From the NCBI RefSeq assembly GCF_000182565.1, contig NW_015971543.1:1-64000 (forward strand): a stretch of DNA of 64,000 nucleotides. The letters run 5' to 3'. The notes under the pieces were generated by a model. It saw only the letters and a program-made list of their open reading frames with translations, was not told the origin of the DNA and made no database searches. This document shows, piece after piece, positions 35,658 to 48,700 of the stretch. The stretch's first letter is position 1; each line of letters begins with the position of its first letter. The stretch is from Spizellomyces punctatus DAOM BR117. Its lineage: Eukaryota > Chytridiomycota > Chytridiomycetes > Spizellomycetales > Spizellomycetaceae. The position numbers and the translations under genes are program-made.

Positions 35658-35884
35658 ACTTCCTTCGTAACATCATTTACCTGTTTCATCCAGGGCCTGA
35701 CAGCAGAAAGTCTCAGCGGCCAGGGTTATGTAGATTTGTAGATTGCGATGACTTTCCAAAGTGTGGGCAAAATTACCAGAATAGTTTCAGTTGTTTTTCC
35801 TTTTTGTCCTTGCTATGTTTGCAACATTAATTCTTGGAATTTAAAGAAGTTTACTCGTACATCTGGGCGGCACAACTTACTGGA

Positions 35885-36525
35885 TAGTGTATTAGGTGAC
35901 AGAAAATGGCACTAGCTACTACACCAGGGAATAAACCGGCGACAACCGGTTCGGAAAAGCAACTAGCTAGCCCTTACAACCAACCAACTACTACTGGGCC
36001 CAATTACACATGCAATACATTACGGTTGTTCTAACCGGGTAACTAAGCCCACCACACGAGAGAAATCCTACTAAGCCCTTGATTCCGAAATTCTTTAGTT
36101 GGAGGATGTTCAGATACTAATTAAACCAGAATTAGACTGGGAATACGGGCGTGGGAAAATCAGCAAGAAATACCTGCAATCGTTGCAGCATAGTAGTAAT
36201 AGTGTTTGCAAGGGGTTATGTTGTTGTTGTAGTCGGGAGGGCGAGGTCCTCGACACCAGAGTGGCATTCTCATGATGGACTGAGATGTGTTGGGCAGATG
36301 CTTGCGAGTCGAGGATGGGTAAAGAGGAAGGAGGGAAGAGACAGCAAAGGCCCCCCTTTTATAGACCTTCTGCATGCGCCTCACCGCAGTTTAAAAAAAA
36401 AAAACATTACAATACATGCCACACCGTGTTGAGCGATAGAGGGGGTGCTGATTATGCGATATGACTAACCGGAGTAATCCGGATAATAATGAGTTCTAGT
36501 GCCATTTTCAATCACCTCCACACTA
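35885..36525 (-). mobile_element. non-autonomous inverted-repeat element, copy A
   Basis: 641-base element bounded by roughly 30-nt imperfect terminal inverted repeats (35885-35915 and 36496-36525; shared core gaaaatggcactag). It is collinear over most of its length, in opposite orientation, with 57540-58281. Internal shared features, read on the minus strand: a subterminal near-palindrome (ccggattactccgg), a TATA box (36356-36363), a conserved leader, and a 37-codon ORF (36160-36273) starting MRMPLWCRGPRPPD. The outermost bases (TAGTG) fit the loose hAT-type terminus, but no 8-base target duplication is visible. No transposase. It ends 110 bases before the helicase start codon. Confidence 0.75.
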
Positions 36526-36635
36526 TTGAAGTTGGCGAGTCATGACGGTAAATTGCACGCTGTTGCCATGCCAACAAGCTTATGTTGAGTATGCAATGTG
36601 CAATCTTGGCCAACGTCGTTAAGAAATTGGAATAA

Positions 36636-39600
36636 ATGGCCGGAGGGAGCGCGGCTCGAGCGAACAGGCAGAAGAAAGGGAAGAGAAATGCTAATGGAAA
36701 GAGAGGCAATAAGGATCGTAAGACTGGAGACCGGAGAGGTGGCAAAGATGTCGAGCGTCGGGGAGGTGGTTTTCGAGGTGTCGAGCTGGTTTGGAATCCC
36801 GTCACTGGGGAGGTAGTAGAAATAGGGAAGAAGCAAAGTGCAATCTTGAAAGAAAAAGAGAAACGTCAAATGGCTCGAAAATGGCAGCAAGCAACGAAGT
36901 CCAAAAAGGAGGAGTTGCCACGACTCCATTTGACCCGCCCCGTATTTAAAAGGTTGGCCACTATCCTATCAAATTATCATGAGGCACAGAAAGTCCTAAG
37001 ACAAGTGGAGGAAGGCGATGACGATGATTACGAGGAAGATGATGAGCAGGATATCGACCCTGGAATGGAAGAGTTGATAAGGGATATCAATGGTCCGCGT
37101 TTCTACCACGACGAGAACAAGTACAACGGAGAGTCGGACGAGGAGGATTTTCAAAGCGATGGGAGTAGTGAACAATCTTCTTTAGAGGATGGGGAAGATG
37201 CTGAGACAAATGATAGTGAAGACGACGTCGATGAAGGATTTGATTACAGTGATGATGAAAGCTCCACAGGCGAAACCACCACTGAAGACGTAGGTAGTGG
37301 GTTCGAAGGCACAGCGACGCAGCATCGTATGATAATCAATGCCCCCACCAAATTGACAAGGCCTCCACCGTCAGTTGGCGGGCGAGAACACGACTCCATG
37401 GAACTGCCTTTTTCCGATACATCTGTGCACGCCGACAGCATTAGTCGAGCATGGCTGGAGTCACTTGGATTTACAACTCGACACGCAGTCGTTGCGCTAC
37501 AACGCTGTAACAATGATCAACTCGCTGCTTTGTCATACCTATATTCGCAGGTTGTCGATTCGGAGTTCGTGCTATCCAGTGACTGCGTGGCCACTGACCC
37601 CGAGTTCGCGGATGAAGCAAACGCCCTGCGGGAGCAGGAATGCAAAGAATTAGAAAGCGTGTATGGGAAAAGCTTCACTCGTTATACCAGACGAGATGGT
37701 ACCCTCGTGTGGCAGATTACCGGAATAGAGGTAGAGGTTCCAGGGCTCACCCAATCGGCGCTCCATCTTGCGCTGCAGTTGCATCATCCCAAAAATACAA
37801 TGTATCCCTTTCAAGCCCCGGTTGTTGTGCTAGACTGTAGCAATAAACCGGAGGGAATCCAAGCAGGACTCCTGTCGCTTGCGATTTCGCTGCAAATGAG
37901 AGCCAGGGACCATCTGGGTGAAACAGTGATGGATATGTTGGCATCCGCCCTTCAGACGAACGAGGCACAGGAGTCACTGATAGCGCCATCTGTACGCATA
38001 CGCAATATCGTAGCACCAGGCTGGGATGCTACTGGAAGAAGTGAGCAAAAACGTGTTCTCGTGATTAAGGGGCACAGAGAAAAGGAGAAGGAGAAAATTA
38101 CTCAGGGTCCCAAGATTCGGTTGCATAAAGGTCCTAGAGGCGGTGTGCCGACTATGGACATGATTAGACGTGCCCAAGAAGTGGCAATATGTTTGAAGGA
38201 GGATCAAGGAACTGCGAATCTTGTTACCGGCATTGTTGGCAAAGGTACGGGATTGTACCGCTAGACCCTTTTTAGGGTTCGTTGGTCTAACGTTTAGAGA
38301 TGTGTTTCTTTCAAAAGTGTTGACGCGCGGTGATCATCCCCGGGGGATAAAGGTTCAGCTCACAGATGGTCGAGTGGGTCGTGTACAGGCACTAGTCGAA
38401 AGGTGCATAACTGTCGAACCGAGACCGCAAAATTCGAAAGATGCGCCCATCCTTTCTACTCGTTCTGCTGCTCGAGACATGACAACTCCAAACCGTAGCG
38501 GACCGCCGAAGGCACCAGATCAGTCAGAGCTAATAGCTCCTCTGCAGCAAATGCGGATCAATCCCTCAGTTGTTCAGAAACCAATGGATTCAAGCTCTAT
38601 GCCGAAAGGGCGGGTGATACCAGGAAAGCTTCGCAAGCCGCCACTTTCTGCCGCAGAGATTTCGTTGGAGAATGAAAAGCTTCACAAAGAGTTCATTGCG
38701 CAACAGCAGAGGCCCCAGTATAAAAAAATGCGAAGCGAACGTGAGACTCTGCCTGTGTGGAAATGGCAGCAAGATATTGTCAACGCGGTGGAAGAGAATC
38801 CGGTGGTCGTTGTAGAGGGAGAAACCGGCGTAGGTGCCCATTCCTCATTTGTCCCGCTACTTAAACTTAGGGTGTACCTTCCCTCAGTGCGGTAAAACCA
38901 CGCAAGTACCGCAATTTCTGTTGGACGCTTTGATCTGCCAAAAACGGGGGGCTCAATGTAAAATCCTGGTCACCCAACCGCGGCGCATCAGTGCTATTGG
39001 TGTGGCGGAGCGTGTTGCTGCGGAGCGTGATGAAAGCTTGGGGAAGACGGTCGGATACCAAATTCGGTTAGAGAACCGGATGAGTGATGCAACCAGGATT
39101 CTCTTTGCGACAACTGGGATTTTACTCCGTCGTTTGGAAGGGGCCGGTGCCCGATCAGTATCGGGGTTCGGAGCCGAAACGTTGACCGATGGTGAGGGTT
39201 CGATGTAGCCAACAAAAGATTGTTTGCGATAAATACCTCACACATTTTTTTGCATAAATGAGATCATGAAGGTGGTATCGATGATTTAACACACATCATT
39301 GTCGACGAAGTTCATGGTAAGTTGGCAGCTAGATCTCCCAAGATCGCAATAAGTGGACTTATAATGTCTTCACGTTCAGAACGATCGATTGAATCTGACT
39401 TTCTACTGATGGTCCTCCGCGATCTCCTGCTTACCCAGCCACGCTTAAAACTGGTCCTTATGTCGGCCACTCTCAACGCTGAGCTCTTCCAAGCATATTT
39501 CGGTCAAGCTCCTCGTATTCATGTACCCGGCAGGACGTAAGCTAGGGGTTTCCGTGATAGTGTTAAACTGAGTGCTAATCCTCTTTAAGATTCCATGTTC

Positions 39601-42342
39601 AAGTTCTGTATCTTGAGGATGCGCTCGCGAAAACTGGATATCAGCCAGAAGGTAGCGACTACCGCCGCGGGCATATGAGAGTACGGCCCACAACTACAGG
39701 AAATGACGATGAAAAGCCCGATGAGGAGCTCCAATTTTCTGCATTGAAAAAGAGATATCCTCATATTTCCGACAAGACCCTCGAAGCTTTGAAATTGGTG
39801 AACGTGGAGAGGATTCAATACCCCTTAATCGCCCTCCTTGTAGAGTGGATGTCTGAAATGCTATTACCTGGCTCCTCGAAGCGGCAGCCCCCGGGCGCAA
39901 ACACAAGCTTTTCAGGGCGGGGTGTATCAAGAGGTAAAAGAGGACACGGAACCCTCCGAGGCGGGCGACGGTCAGAAAACACGCTCGATCGCCCCCTGTT
40001 CAATGAGAATGTACTTGCGCCCAACCGTGGCATTCTGATTTTCTTGCCTGGCTATGCCGAAATCGCCACTCTCCACGAACTTCTGCGGCATAATCCTCAG
40101 ATTCGCGCCGCGACATCGAATGGTAAATACCTCATACCCCTGCATGGGGACCTACCGTCTGCCCAACAATTGAATGTCTTCAAGCGGCCCGAAGATGGAT
40201 ATGTCAAAGTTATAATTGCCACAAGTAAGCTAATGTGGCAGCTGCGCCAAGTTACAGCTGGGCTAATAAGAAACGTACAGATGTCGCCGAAACAAGCATA
40301 ACAGTAGACGATGTGGCAAGTCCTAAGGAGAGATCTGTGTGACCTCACATTGTGCTCATTGACCACTGTAGGTCTACGTGATCGATTCCGGAAAAATGAA
40401 AGAGACCCGCTTCGATCCCACGAAAGGAATGGCCAGTCTTGAAGAATGGTAGGGAACCGGTATTCGGACGCGGGCATACCAACTCTAACATTATTCTGTA
40501 GTTGGGTATCTCGGGCAAATGCTTTGCAACGTCGTGGACGAGCGGGGCGTGTAACAGAAGGCACTTGCGTCCACCTGTTTACTTCACATATGTTTGAGAA
40601 TACGCTCGCTGCCCAGCAAGTGCCGGAAATGCGGAGAACCCCTCTCGAGCAGCTATGCTTGAGAATTAAAGTGCTGCCATTCCTTCAAGGAAGAATTGCG
40701 CAGGTAGTGGCTTAAACCGTTGTCGCCGTTGCATTGTCTGCTATCCATTCAATGGACCTATAGATCCTCGCCAAAGTCATTGAGCCTCCGTCTCACGAGG
40801 CCGTGCAAAATGCAGTGCTCACCCTACGAACATTACAAGTAAGATTTTACTCACTCGTCGCTGCGACCACATCTGGCACTTATCATCAATCCGGGTGCGT
40901 CTCAGGCGCTAACGAGAGAAGAAACATTAACGCCGCTCGGATTTCACCTCGGACGATTACCTGTAGATGTGCGGGTAAGGTCCACTCCCGAGATGGCAGT
41001 CGTATCTTTTCAACATTAATAGTTGTGTATCGCGATAGATCGGCAAGCTACTTATACTTGGTAGCATTTTCCATTGTGTGGATCCGGTACTGACTATTGC
41101 GGCAGCCATGAGCATGAAGAGTCCATTTGTTGCGCCTTTTGAAAAGCGAGAAATGGCTGATAGGAAAAAAGCGGTAAGTTATTCTTCTACATACAGTTGC
41201 TGTCGTTACTAAACGAGTCAAGAAAATCTAGGAGTTCGCGAGCGGGATGTCAGATCAACTCACCATTCTAAATGCATATCGGCAATGGCAAAAAGTCCGC
41301 TCGTTGGGGCAAGAAGCTGAAAGGACATTCTTAAGGTCTAATTTCTTGTCGTGGAAAGTTCTTGGTAACCACATTCTCCATTCCGGCATTTGACGACAAC
41401 CCCACCTTATCTCGGTGTCACACCTGTAGGGATGATTGCGAGTGTCAAACGGCAGCTGGCCGAACTGCTTTCAGATATCGGCTTCCTTGATTCTTCACTG
41501 CCATTGCAAGTTCGAGCTATGGAACGCGCAGGCGGTAACATCTCAGATGGTGTCGTTGAAAGTATCCGGCCAGAAGCGAACGCACGAGGTGACGATCTAA
41601 GACTTGTAAAGGCGGTTCTGATTGCCGCGCTCTATCCCAATGGTACTCTGCGTATGCTGCGCGTGTATTGTTACTTTCAATAACACCCCCTGGTTTCCTC
41701 AAAGTAATTCAAACGGCAAACAGTTCCAAGCCTGCGGGTGAACCTCAATTGAAAGTTCGCGGCGGAGAAGAAGTGTTTATACATCCCTCCTCAGTCGTAT
41801 GTGGACCAGCATGCAGCACACATTGGCGGCTATTCTAATATTCGCGTTATGAAAAACTGGTATAGAATTATCGGAAGATGTTTCCCACACGGTTTCTCGT
41901 GTACCATGAGAAAGTGAAGACAAGCAAGGTCTACATTCGCGACTCGAGCGTAGTTACACCATATGCTCTCGCATTCTTCGGCGGCAATCTGACATGGGTG
42001 AGTAGGGTAGAGAACATGCCTTGTGACAGCTCAGTGAAACTGATACCTATTTACGACGCTGCCTGCGTCTCAGGATAAACGGCAAAGTAAGTGAATTTTG
42101 CAAGATGTCTTTCTGATTCATTACGAAACTAACACGTTGGTAATTATTCGTTCGTAGAGCGGCTAAATATGGGTGACGGTTGGATTGCATTCCGTGCGGA
42201 TCCTCCTACTGCGGGGGTCATCGAAGGATGTCGCGCAGCTATGGACGAGCTCTTGGCGAGGAAGATACAGGATCCAACTCTTGATATATCTGGAGAAGAG
42301 CTCATCGACGCAATTGTCGACATCATCAATATGCAGAATTGA
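36636..42342 (+). CDS. DEAH/DExH RNA helicase, DHX57-like, with UBA, RWD and YwbE-like domains
   Basis: ATP-dependent RNA helicase of about 1540 residues in 18 exons: 36636-38244, 38318-38829, 38888-39191, 39272-39316, 39380-39536, 39590-40224, 40281-40315, 40372-40448, 40502-40703, 40764-40838, 40906-40974, 41039-41173, 41232-41364, 41430-41642, 41705-41796, 41866-41997, 42074-42086, 42158-42342. Domain order: basic N-terminus; acidic Glu/Asp stretch (about 125-215); UBA (about 267-305, [20 protein letters not shown]); RWD (about 322-438); a YwbE/DUF2196-like block (about 503-560, [22 protein letters not shown] then DGRVGRV). The helicase core has motif I GETGCGKTTQ, motif II DEVH, motif III SAT, and motif [12 protein letters not shown]2/OB-fold regions follow ([47 protein letters not shown]). 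UBA plus RWD ahead of the core is the DHX57/DHX29-like arrangement. Intron 7 is GC-AG. Confidence 0.92.
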
Positions 42343-42739
42343 TCCACAGCGGGCGGCTGATCTATTCGCTTCTTAGCACATGATATTCGTGTAGCATAAT
42401 ATTGCATCTCGGAAATTTAAGTGAGCATGACGCTCTTCCGGGAATGGGTTTACTCGATGCACTTGGAAATGGGTATTTAGGTGTAAATATTGCGTTTTGC
42501 GATTGTTTCTACTGGCTAGACTTTTGGTATTAATGCTGTAATGTATCTATATATCAATCACATTTGACCGGTACCGTCAGATGTTTCCACCATTATCAAT
42601 CCGTTTGAGCAAACGGTTGAGGTGTTTAAAATCTGAAATGTCATGTACGGTACTGCGTTCACTCTCTCAAGGTTCGATTTTTTCTCGTTACGAGTCATTA
42701 TATCACATCGAATGCCGATTGCCGATTCGTTTAGTCTTC

Positions 42740-45700
42740 TCATGTTCTTGATGTTCCTGGTGTCGAAGCAACCCTGTCCGCCTCTACCCTTTCCATAATT
42801 CGCTTGATAACATATTCTTCTTCTTCGTCAAATGCGTGTGTTTGAAGGTACACCTTGTCATCAAAGATATAGGTATGGACATCGCAATATGTACAACAAA
42901 ACGCAGGCAAAACAGTACCTGCAACAAAGCAGGCTTGGTGTAGTCACGAACAGGTAGGTCATCACACTCTATGTTTTGATGTTCGCGTCGCTCCTCCGGT
43001 AGCGGTGGCAATCGGTTCGGATGCCGAGCAAAGTACAACTGCACCACGTCGTACGCAGATGTGGTTCTAATGATAACAAAATCCTCGCTCAGCCTAGCAC
43101 ATGAATCCCTCTAATCATAATGACGCACCTTTGAGCTTTGAGTGATGCTATCACTAAATGCTCAATTTGATCACAGTCCACAAGATATTGGACAAAATCG
43201 TTGAGATGCTTCGTTGTTAGCAGAAGCTCATATGCTCGGAGTTCGTCTACTCGGTCGAATATTGCTCTCATAACCCACGTCTAGATGTCGACATCATGAA
43301 AACAGTTCCGTTTGCCAGCACGCAATGTAATCGGATAGATTACTACCTTGCCTATCCACGTGTCCGTTGCTCCAAAGCTTATGGCTGAGCCGTGTTGAGA
43401 ATGATTTTTATCTGCTTTATTAAATATAACATCCAGTGCTTGAATAAGCTCAGAGGAATCTAGCCGGGAAACCGATCTCTGTTTTTCGCAACCCTAATTA
43501 TCAGCATTTCAGCATCAGCATAAACGGCGTACGTATACTACCTTAATGGCATCCGACAAACGTGGAGTAGGAGGCAAAGCGGCCATGCCACGAAGGGCAT
43601 TCAAAAGGTCCTCAAATGTAACTGGTGTTTTCATGGCCATGTTGGTGAAATGATCGACGAACGCATCGACATTCATCTCAAATAGAAAAGGACACTTTTG
43701 CACTAAGGTTAACATGCGGTCGTGCATTGCCGAAGTTGCTTCTGATGCCCGGATCTGCGTGAGTACAAAGTGATCTTATGCTAAATCTGCGTTGGTGCAA
43801 GGTCATTTCTTACCGCTATTTTCCGACAGCATCTGAAGACAGCCTGTGAGCACACCGTTCCAAACTCTCGGCAATGATGTTATTTGTGATAGCTCCGGTA
43901 CCGAAGTAAGATGCTCGAGAACGCCCAACAGATAGCGATACTAGCAAAAAAATAGTTAGGCCACACTCCTCAATTGCGTTAATAATCGTTACTACTTACG
44001 ACTTTTTTGTCCAACAATCGATTTAGGGCGCTCTCCCAAAGCGTCAAATCGTACACCCTGTAATCCAAGCATATGTTGCAGATCAGTTGTACCACCTACA
44101 AATTGCATCCAGGTTACCACCATATACGTGAGCGAACCAAAAATGCCAACTTGGATTTCACCTTCAACTCATTCTTATGATTTACCCAGAGGGACCGGAC
44201 AAACGCTTCCTTATCACATTTCTCAAATTCACGCAAGGACTGCATGATTCTCAGTTCCTCAAAATCTGCCAGGTAAAGAAGCATCTGCATGTAATTTCTT
44301 AAGAGCAACGATTCAGCAAGCATCGATCTTTCCGTACAACTACACGCAGTCACCTACTTGATGTTTTGGTAATTGTAATTCGCCAGTTCTTTCGGGCTCG
44401 CTAATTGGAACAATACACTCAATGCTCGCACGCGGTTCAATGTTTGAATCTTTGATGTCGGCTGGTTGCGAATGGAACATCAGTAAACATCGATTTTGTG
44501 TCGACTACCGAAGTTGGTTGAATTTATCTCACATGGCTCACGAAGTTCAACAAATACTGGATACCCGCTTGAAGCGGCAGGGATTGCAAAAGGTATAATA
44601 GTCGCATTTGGATGGCTATTTCCTCTCGTGAGTTCAATAAGTTATTGATCTGAATATGTAGAGCAACGGATATTTAGCCGGATTAAAGAAGCAATTAGGT
44701 GGCTGAATGACGCCTAATCTCCAAGGCCACATTACCTGCACACGCATGGAAGGCAGGTACATTTCACGTTCTTCGTCACTAATAGAAACATCTGCTGTCA
44801 TCCATTTCTACATCGCCAAAGAATAAATGCTGAAGTGAGTTTCAAGGCGGTAGCTCCCGGCATGACGCCCGAGGTTGTTGGGGTTTTGTTACCTTAATCA
44901 GCCAATTTCTAAACTCGTCGGGATCCACTCCGGTTCGCTTGGCAATATCGTTTACAAGTCCATGAAGGTCCAGATCGTCTAATCAAAGCAGCCTCCTTAG
45001 ATGGAGTCAGAATGTAAGATGCCCAGTATGCTATACGTACTCTTTGAATCTAAAGCAGCCTCACTCCTGCTCAGATACAGGTTGTGCATCAGGCTTGTCA
45101 TGGAATCTTGTACCGATATGAAACTTTGCATTTCTGTCATCCCCAGACATTTCAATTGATGCTCTGTCTCGCAAACGATGAGCATTCTTTTGATCTCAGT
45201 TGACCGTTTTGGCGGACTGCCAGTTGCTGTTGGCTGTTCAGCGTTATTCTTTCGTCATGGACAAGGGCTAATCAGTGACTGCTGCAAAGAAATAGAGCTG
45301 CCTCACATTGTGCTCACCTGGACAGCGTCTGGAGGTTCGGACCTCTCTGCTCGGGCCACCGCCATGCGGTAGGCCTGGATACGATCTGGACCAAGCGGGA
45401 ATCGTTTAGCCACTTCCAACAGGGTCTCAATCGCTGCTACGTCATCAGAAATGCTTGATATCAATCGTTTGATGTCTGAAAAATGCAACTTCGCTCCAGT
45501 TGGCCCGCTTGGCGGTTGTACATCTGCGACCGACACTCCATCCTCGCCTTCCTTGGCTGTCTGCTCATTGCCGGAATCATCAGAAAAGAGTTTTGAGTCG
45601 CACCATTTCTCAAGCTACAAACCAGCTGAAACATATTCTCCACGGCAATAACATAAAACTTGTCGAGGTTAAGGTTGAGGACCTTCCGCAACGGCCGTAG

Positions 45701-48700
45701 TCGAGGGATAGACTCCTCCGTCAACTCTGGACCGAGGACCAACCACGGATTTACGCTAAGGGCGTGGTAAGGAAGTCGTTGCATGCATTTCGGAAACATC
45801 TAGTATGACGACAGAGACCTTGAGTCCGCGATCATCATAAAAAGATGAGCCACCTCCTCTACCTTTTTCAGATCCTGAATTGTTGCCTGCTCTGATACGA
45901 TACTTCCTCCACTGACAACTTCCGCCACAATGAGCGTTAGGGAAAATGCACATTTGCCGCGTGCATGCAACTTAATGCTTACTTCTTTTGGCTTCTATTA
46001 GCTCTTCCAGCGAGGGAGGTTTCGCCCTTCCGTAGTCAGCAAGGACACCCACCACCTCCTTACAGCGCTGACCAAAATGGTGATCTGGGTCGAGGCGCAA
46101 TATCTGGGTGGCTACAAACAGAATGCCTGCCATACGTTGTTACATTTAGTACTATCCAGATTCTCTGGCATGAGCATCCAACGCTTACGTTCGTAATCAT
46201 ATGGTGAAAACCGAGGCAAACACTCCTTCATTAAAGTATTCAGTAGCCTTTCTTTGTTGACAACGTCGTCCAAAATTCCAGCCACTCGGGATTGATAGTC
46301 CTTCTCATCACCGTTAGCGAGCAACAGGCCCTTCACATATTCCACGATAACGAAATCATCTACAAACAGGCGAAAAGAAATGAGATGTGACCGGGCACTA
46401 TCACCCTCTGTGCAGTTGTACCCTCAATGTCGTAACTCCTTGCAAACTCTAATGTAGTCAGAATGTCATATCCAGTTCGCGCCAAAAGTAGTGGCACAAT
46501 CCGCCTTTGGTGCCCTCCAGTTTCAACTCGGTACCGAAATGTTTCGTTATCGAAAGGGATACCTGTTTAAGGAAATCGAGATATTACCTTCTTAATACAA
46601 CACGCAGGGAAATTCCTCAACCTACCCAGTAAGCGAAGTTGATGCCACCATTTGGCATTCGCAGCTAGATCCTCGCAGTTAATTCTAAAGGTCCGTTGCT
46701 TCCACGCAGACGAAAGTGCGATGCCGATGCCAGCAATATGCAAGACACGCGCATATTCCTGCCCGGCTGTGGCCATTCCAGCCTGATGACCCCTGTCAGC
46801 AAAGGATCGCACGGAGTGTAAGTACGGTACGCAAAAGCTTTACCTTGTACGCCTCGAACGCCTGTTCCAATGGTAGCGACACTAAACATCCTACCGCCAG
46901 TTTTTGATCGATCATCCTAGAGCTCAAAACCTACGATAACGCATATTCGTCATGAGTATTTTTGCAAGACGTTGACGCCAAGCAAGCACTAACCGCCACG
47001 GATAGCCGCCGTAAGGTTTCGCAATAGAATGCAATAACAGTGTCCCATGCTGAACTTTCCCGCATTTGACCAACCCTCAGTACAGCCTCTTTAGCTCGTT
47101 GCAAAACCCAAAGTACGGTCTGCCAACTTTTGTTGTTGACCAGGAACTCTGCCAAAAGCCTCCCAGAATGCGCAGGATGGCCACGTTCCGATTCCCCCTT
47201 GCCTTTGGCGGAGTCATCCACCTGGAACCCAAGAATCACACCATTCTCGTTGAACGCGGACGCATCCAGAACGAAGCTAGAGACGAGACCCATTGCAGAC
47301 TCAGTTGACAAGACAAGGCTACTTTCCCTAAAATTTCCTTCGAACACAGAAGCCGCAAATTTGTCACCAATGTTCGCAATTTCCATCTCGGCAGTTGGAG
47401 CTGGTTTCGGCGACGAGATCGAGCTCGCCGAGTTTGAACTGGAACTGGGTGAATTGGATGACTGTCCAAGATGATGACTTTCATCAAACACATTGGAATC
47501 AAAAGGCTCAACGTTGCTGGCTACTAAGGCACCATAATCACCCGCATCGCACTGAGTGAAAACTCTGTGCTGCAACTCATAATTTTTGAAATCATCCAGG
47601 CAGCTCTGAATTGCATCTGCATCACACACGCAGAACGCTTGACCACTCAGCTGCAGAATTCTACTCGTGAGGCGAGAATGCATTCCGAATTCCTTCACAT
47701 CGCGGAAAGCTTCTTTGTGCTCGGCACCATACCTCGTCAAAAGGTGTGCTACGCGTTGAAGAGTACGCGCAGTCTCCCCGTCCGGAAATTTATCATATAG
47801 CTCTTTGCATAGGACGAGGGCGCTTCGGAAATCGCCGTTACGAGCAGCCTCTTCCGCCAAGATCCCTCGTAATCGAGATCTTTCAAATCCCAGAACGTGG
47901 GCCAGCCTATATAGCGTTGTATGCGACTGATCCGTCTCTTCCTGCCGAGCGCTGGTTCCATTTCCTCGTCGACTTTCCGTTTGTTTTCCCTTCATTTTCT
48001 CTGTCGTCTGAGCTGATTTCCTGTCGTCGGGACTGGCATCCGCGTTTCCAATGTATTTGAATACCTTTCTGGCAAAACCCGCTAATACCTTCCGTCTCTC
48101 CCTTTCATTGGCAAATTGTCCCATGGTCATGGTCACCCCAAACTCCTTAAAAAGCGCGGCCATATTTCGCAAAATTGCCAATGCGTCATCGAACCCGCCA
48201 AGCTCCAGGTCTAGGGCTGCTGCAAAGGGGGTAACGCTCTTCGTAAAAGTAGACGGATTATTTGACGGAGCAAGCACCGATCCTGACTGGCCAATATGTT
48301 CGGTATTTGGAGAGTTGCTAAGGTCGTCCCTGATTTTATGAAGGACACGGGCTAACTCGACTAGTGAGTCAATAGTACGTGAATATGTTGCCAGTGCATT
48401 CATGTCAGCCTCATCATCATTCCTAGCCTTCACCGCGTCATCCAAGATATAGATCAGACAAAGAGCAACCTCTTTTCCAACACCAATCTTCTCGATGAGG
48501 TCAAGCTGTTGGTCAGTTTCAAGTCCTAACCCGTCAGCATCCGGTTGCATCTCATCCGCAGCGTCCTCTTCCACTCCCGATTCTAACAGCCGTAAAGCGC
48601 GGGAGACTTTTCCAGCTTCAAATAGCGCCATCAATCGAATGCGGTATGCCTCCATTTTGTTGAGATGATGATATGCACTAACGACCTTCGTGGGTCTCAG

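Noticed and set aside
35885-36525. Interpretation of copy A as a CACTA-type transposon because its right end reads CACTA outward
   Set aside because: CACTA elements begin with CACTA and end with TAGTG. Here the order is reversed (TAGTG first), which fits loose hAT-type ends better; no target duplication was found either way.
36636-38264. Treating the UBA-RWD frame and the downstream helicase as two separate genes
   Set aside because: A phase-correct intron (38245-38317) joins them exactly through the YwbE-like block, and the UBA-RWD-DExH order matches the DHX57 family.
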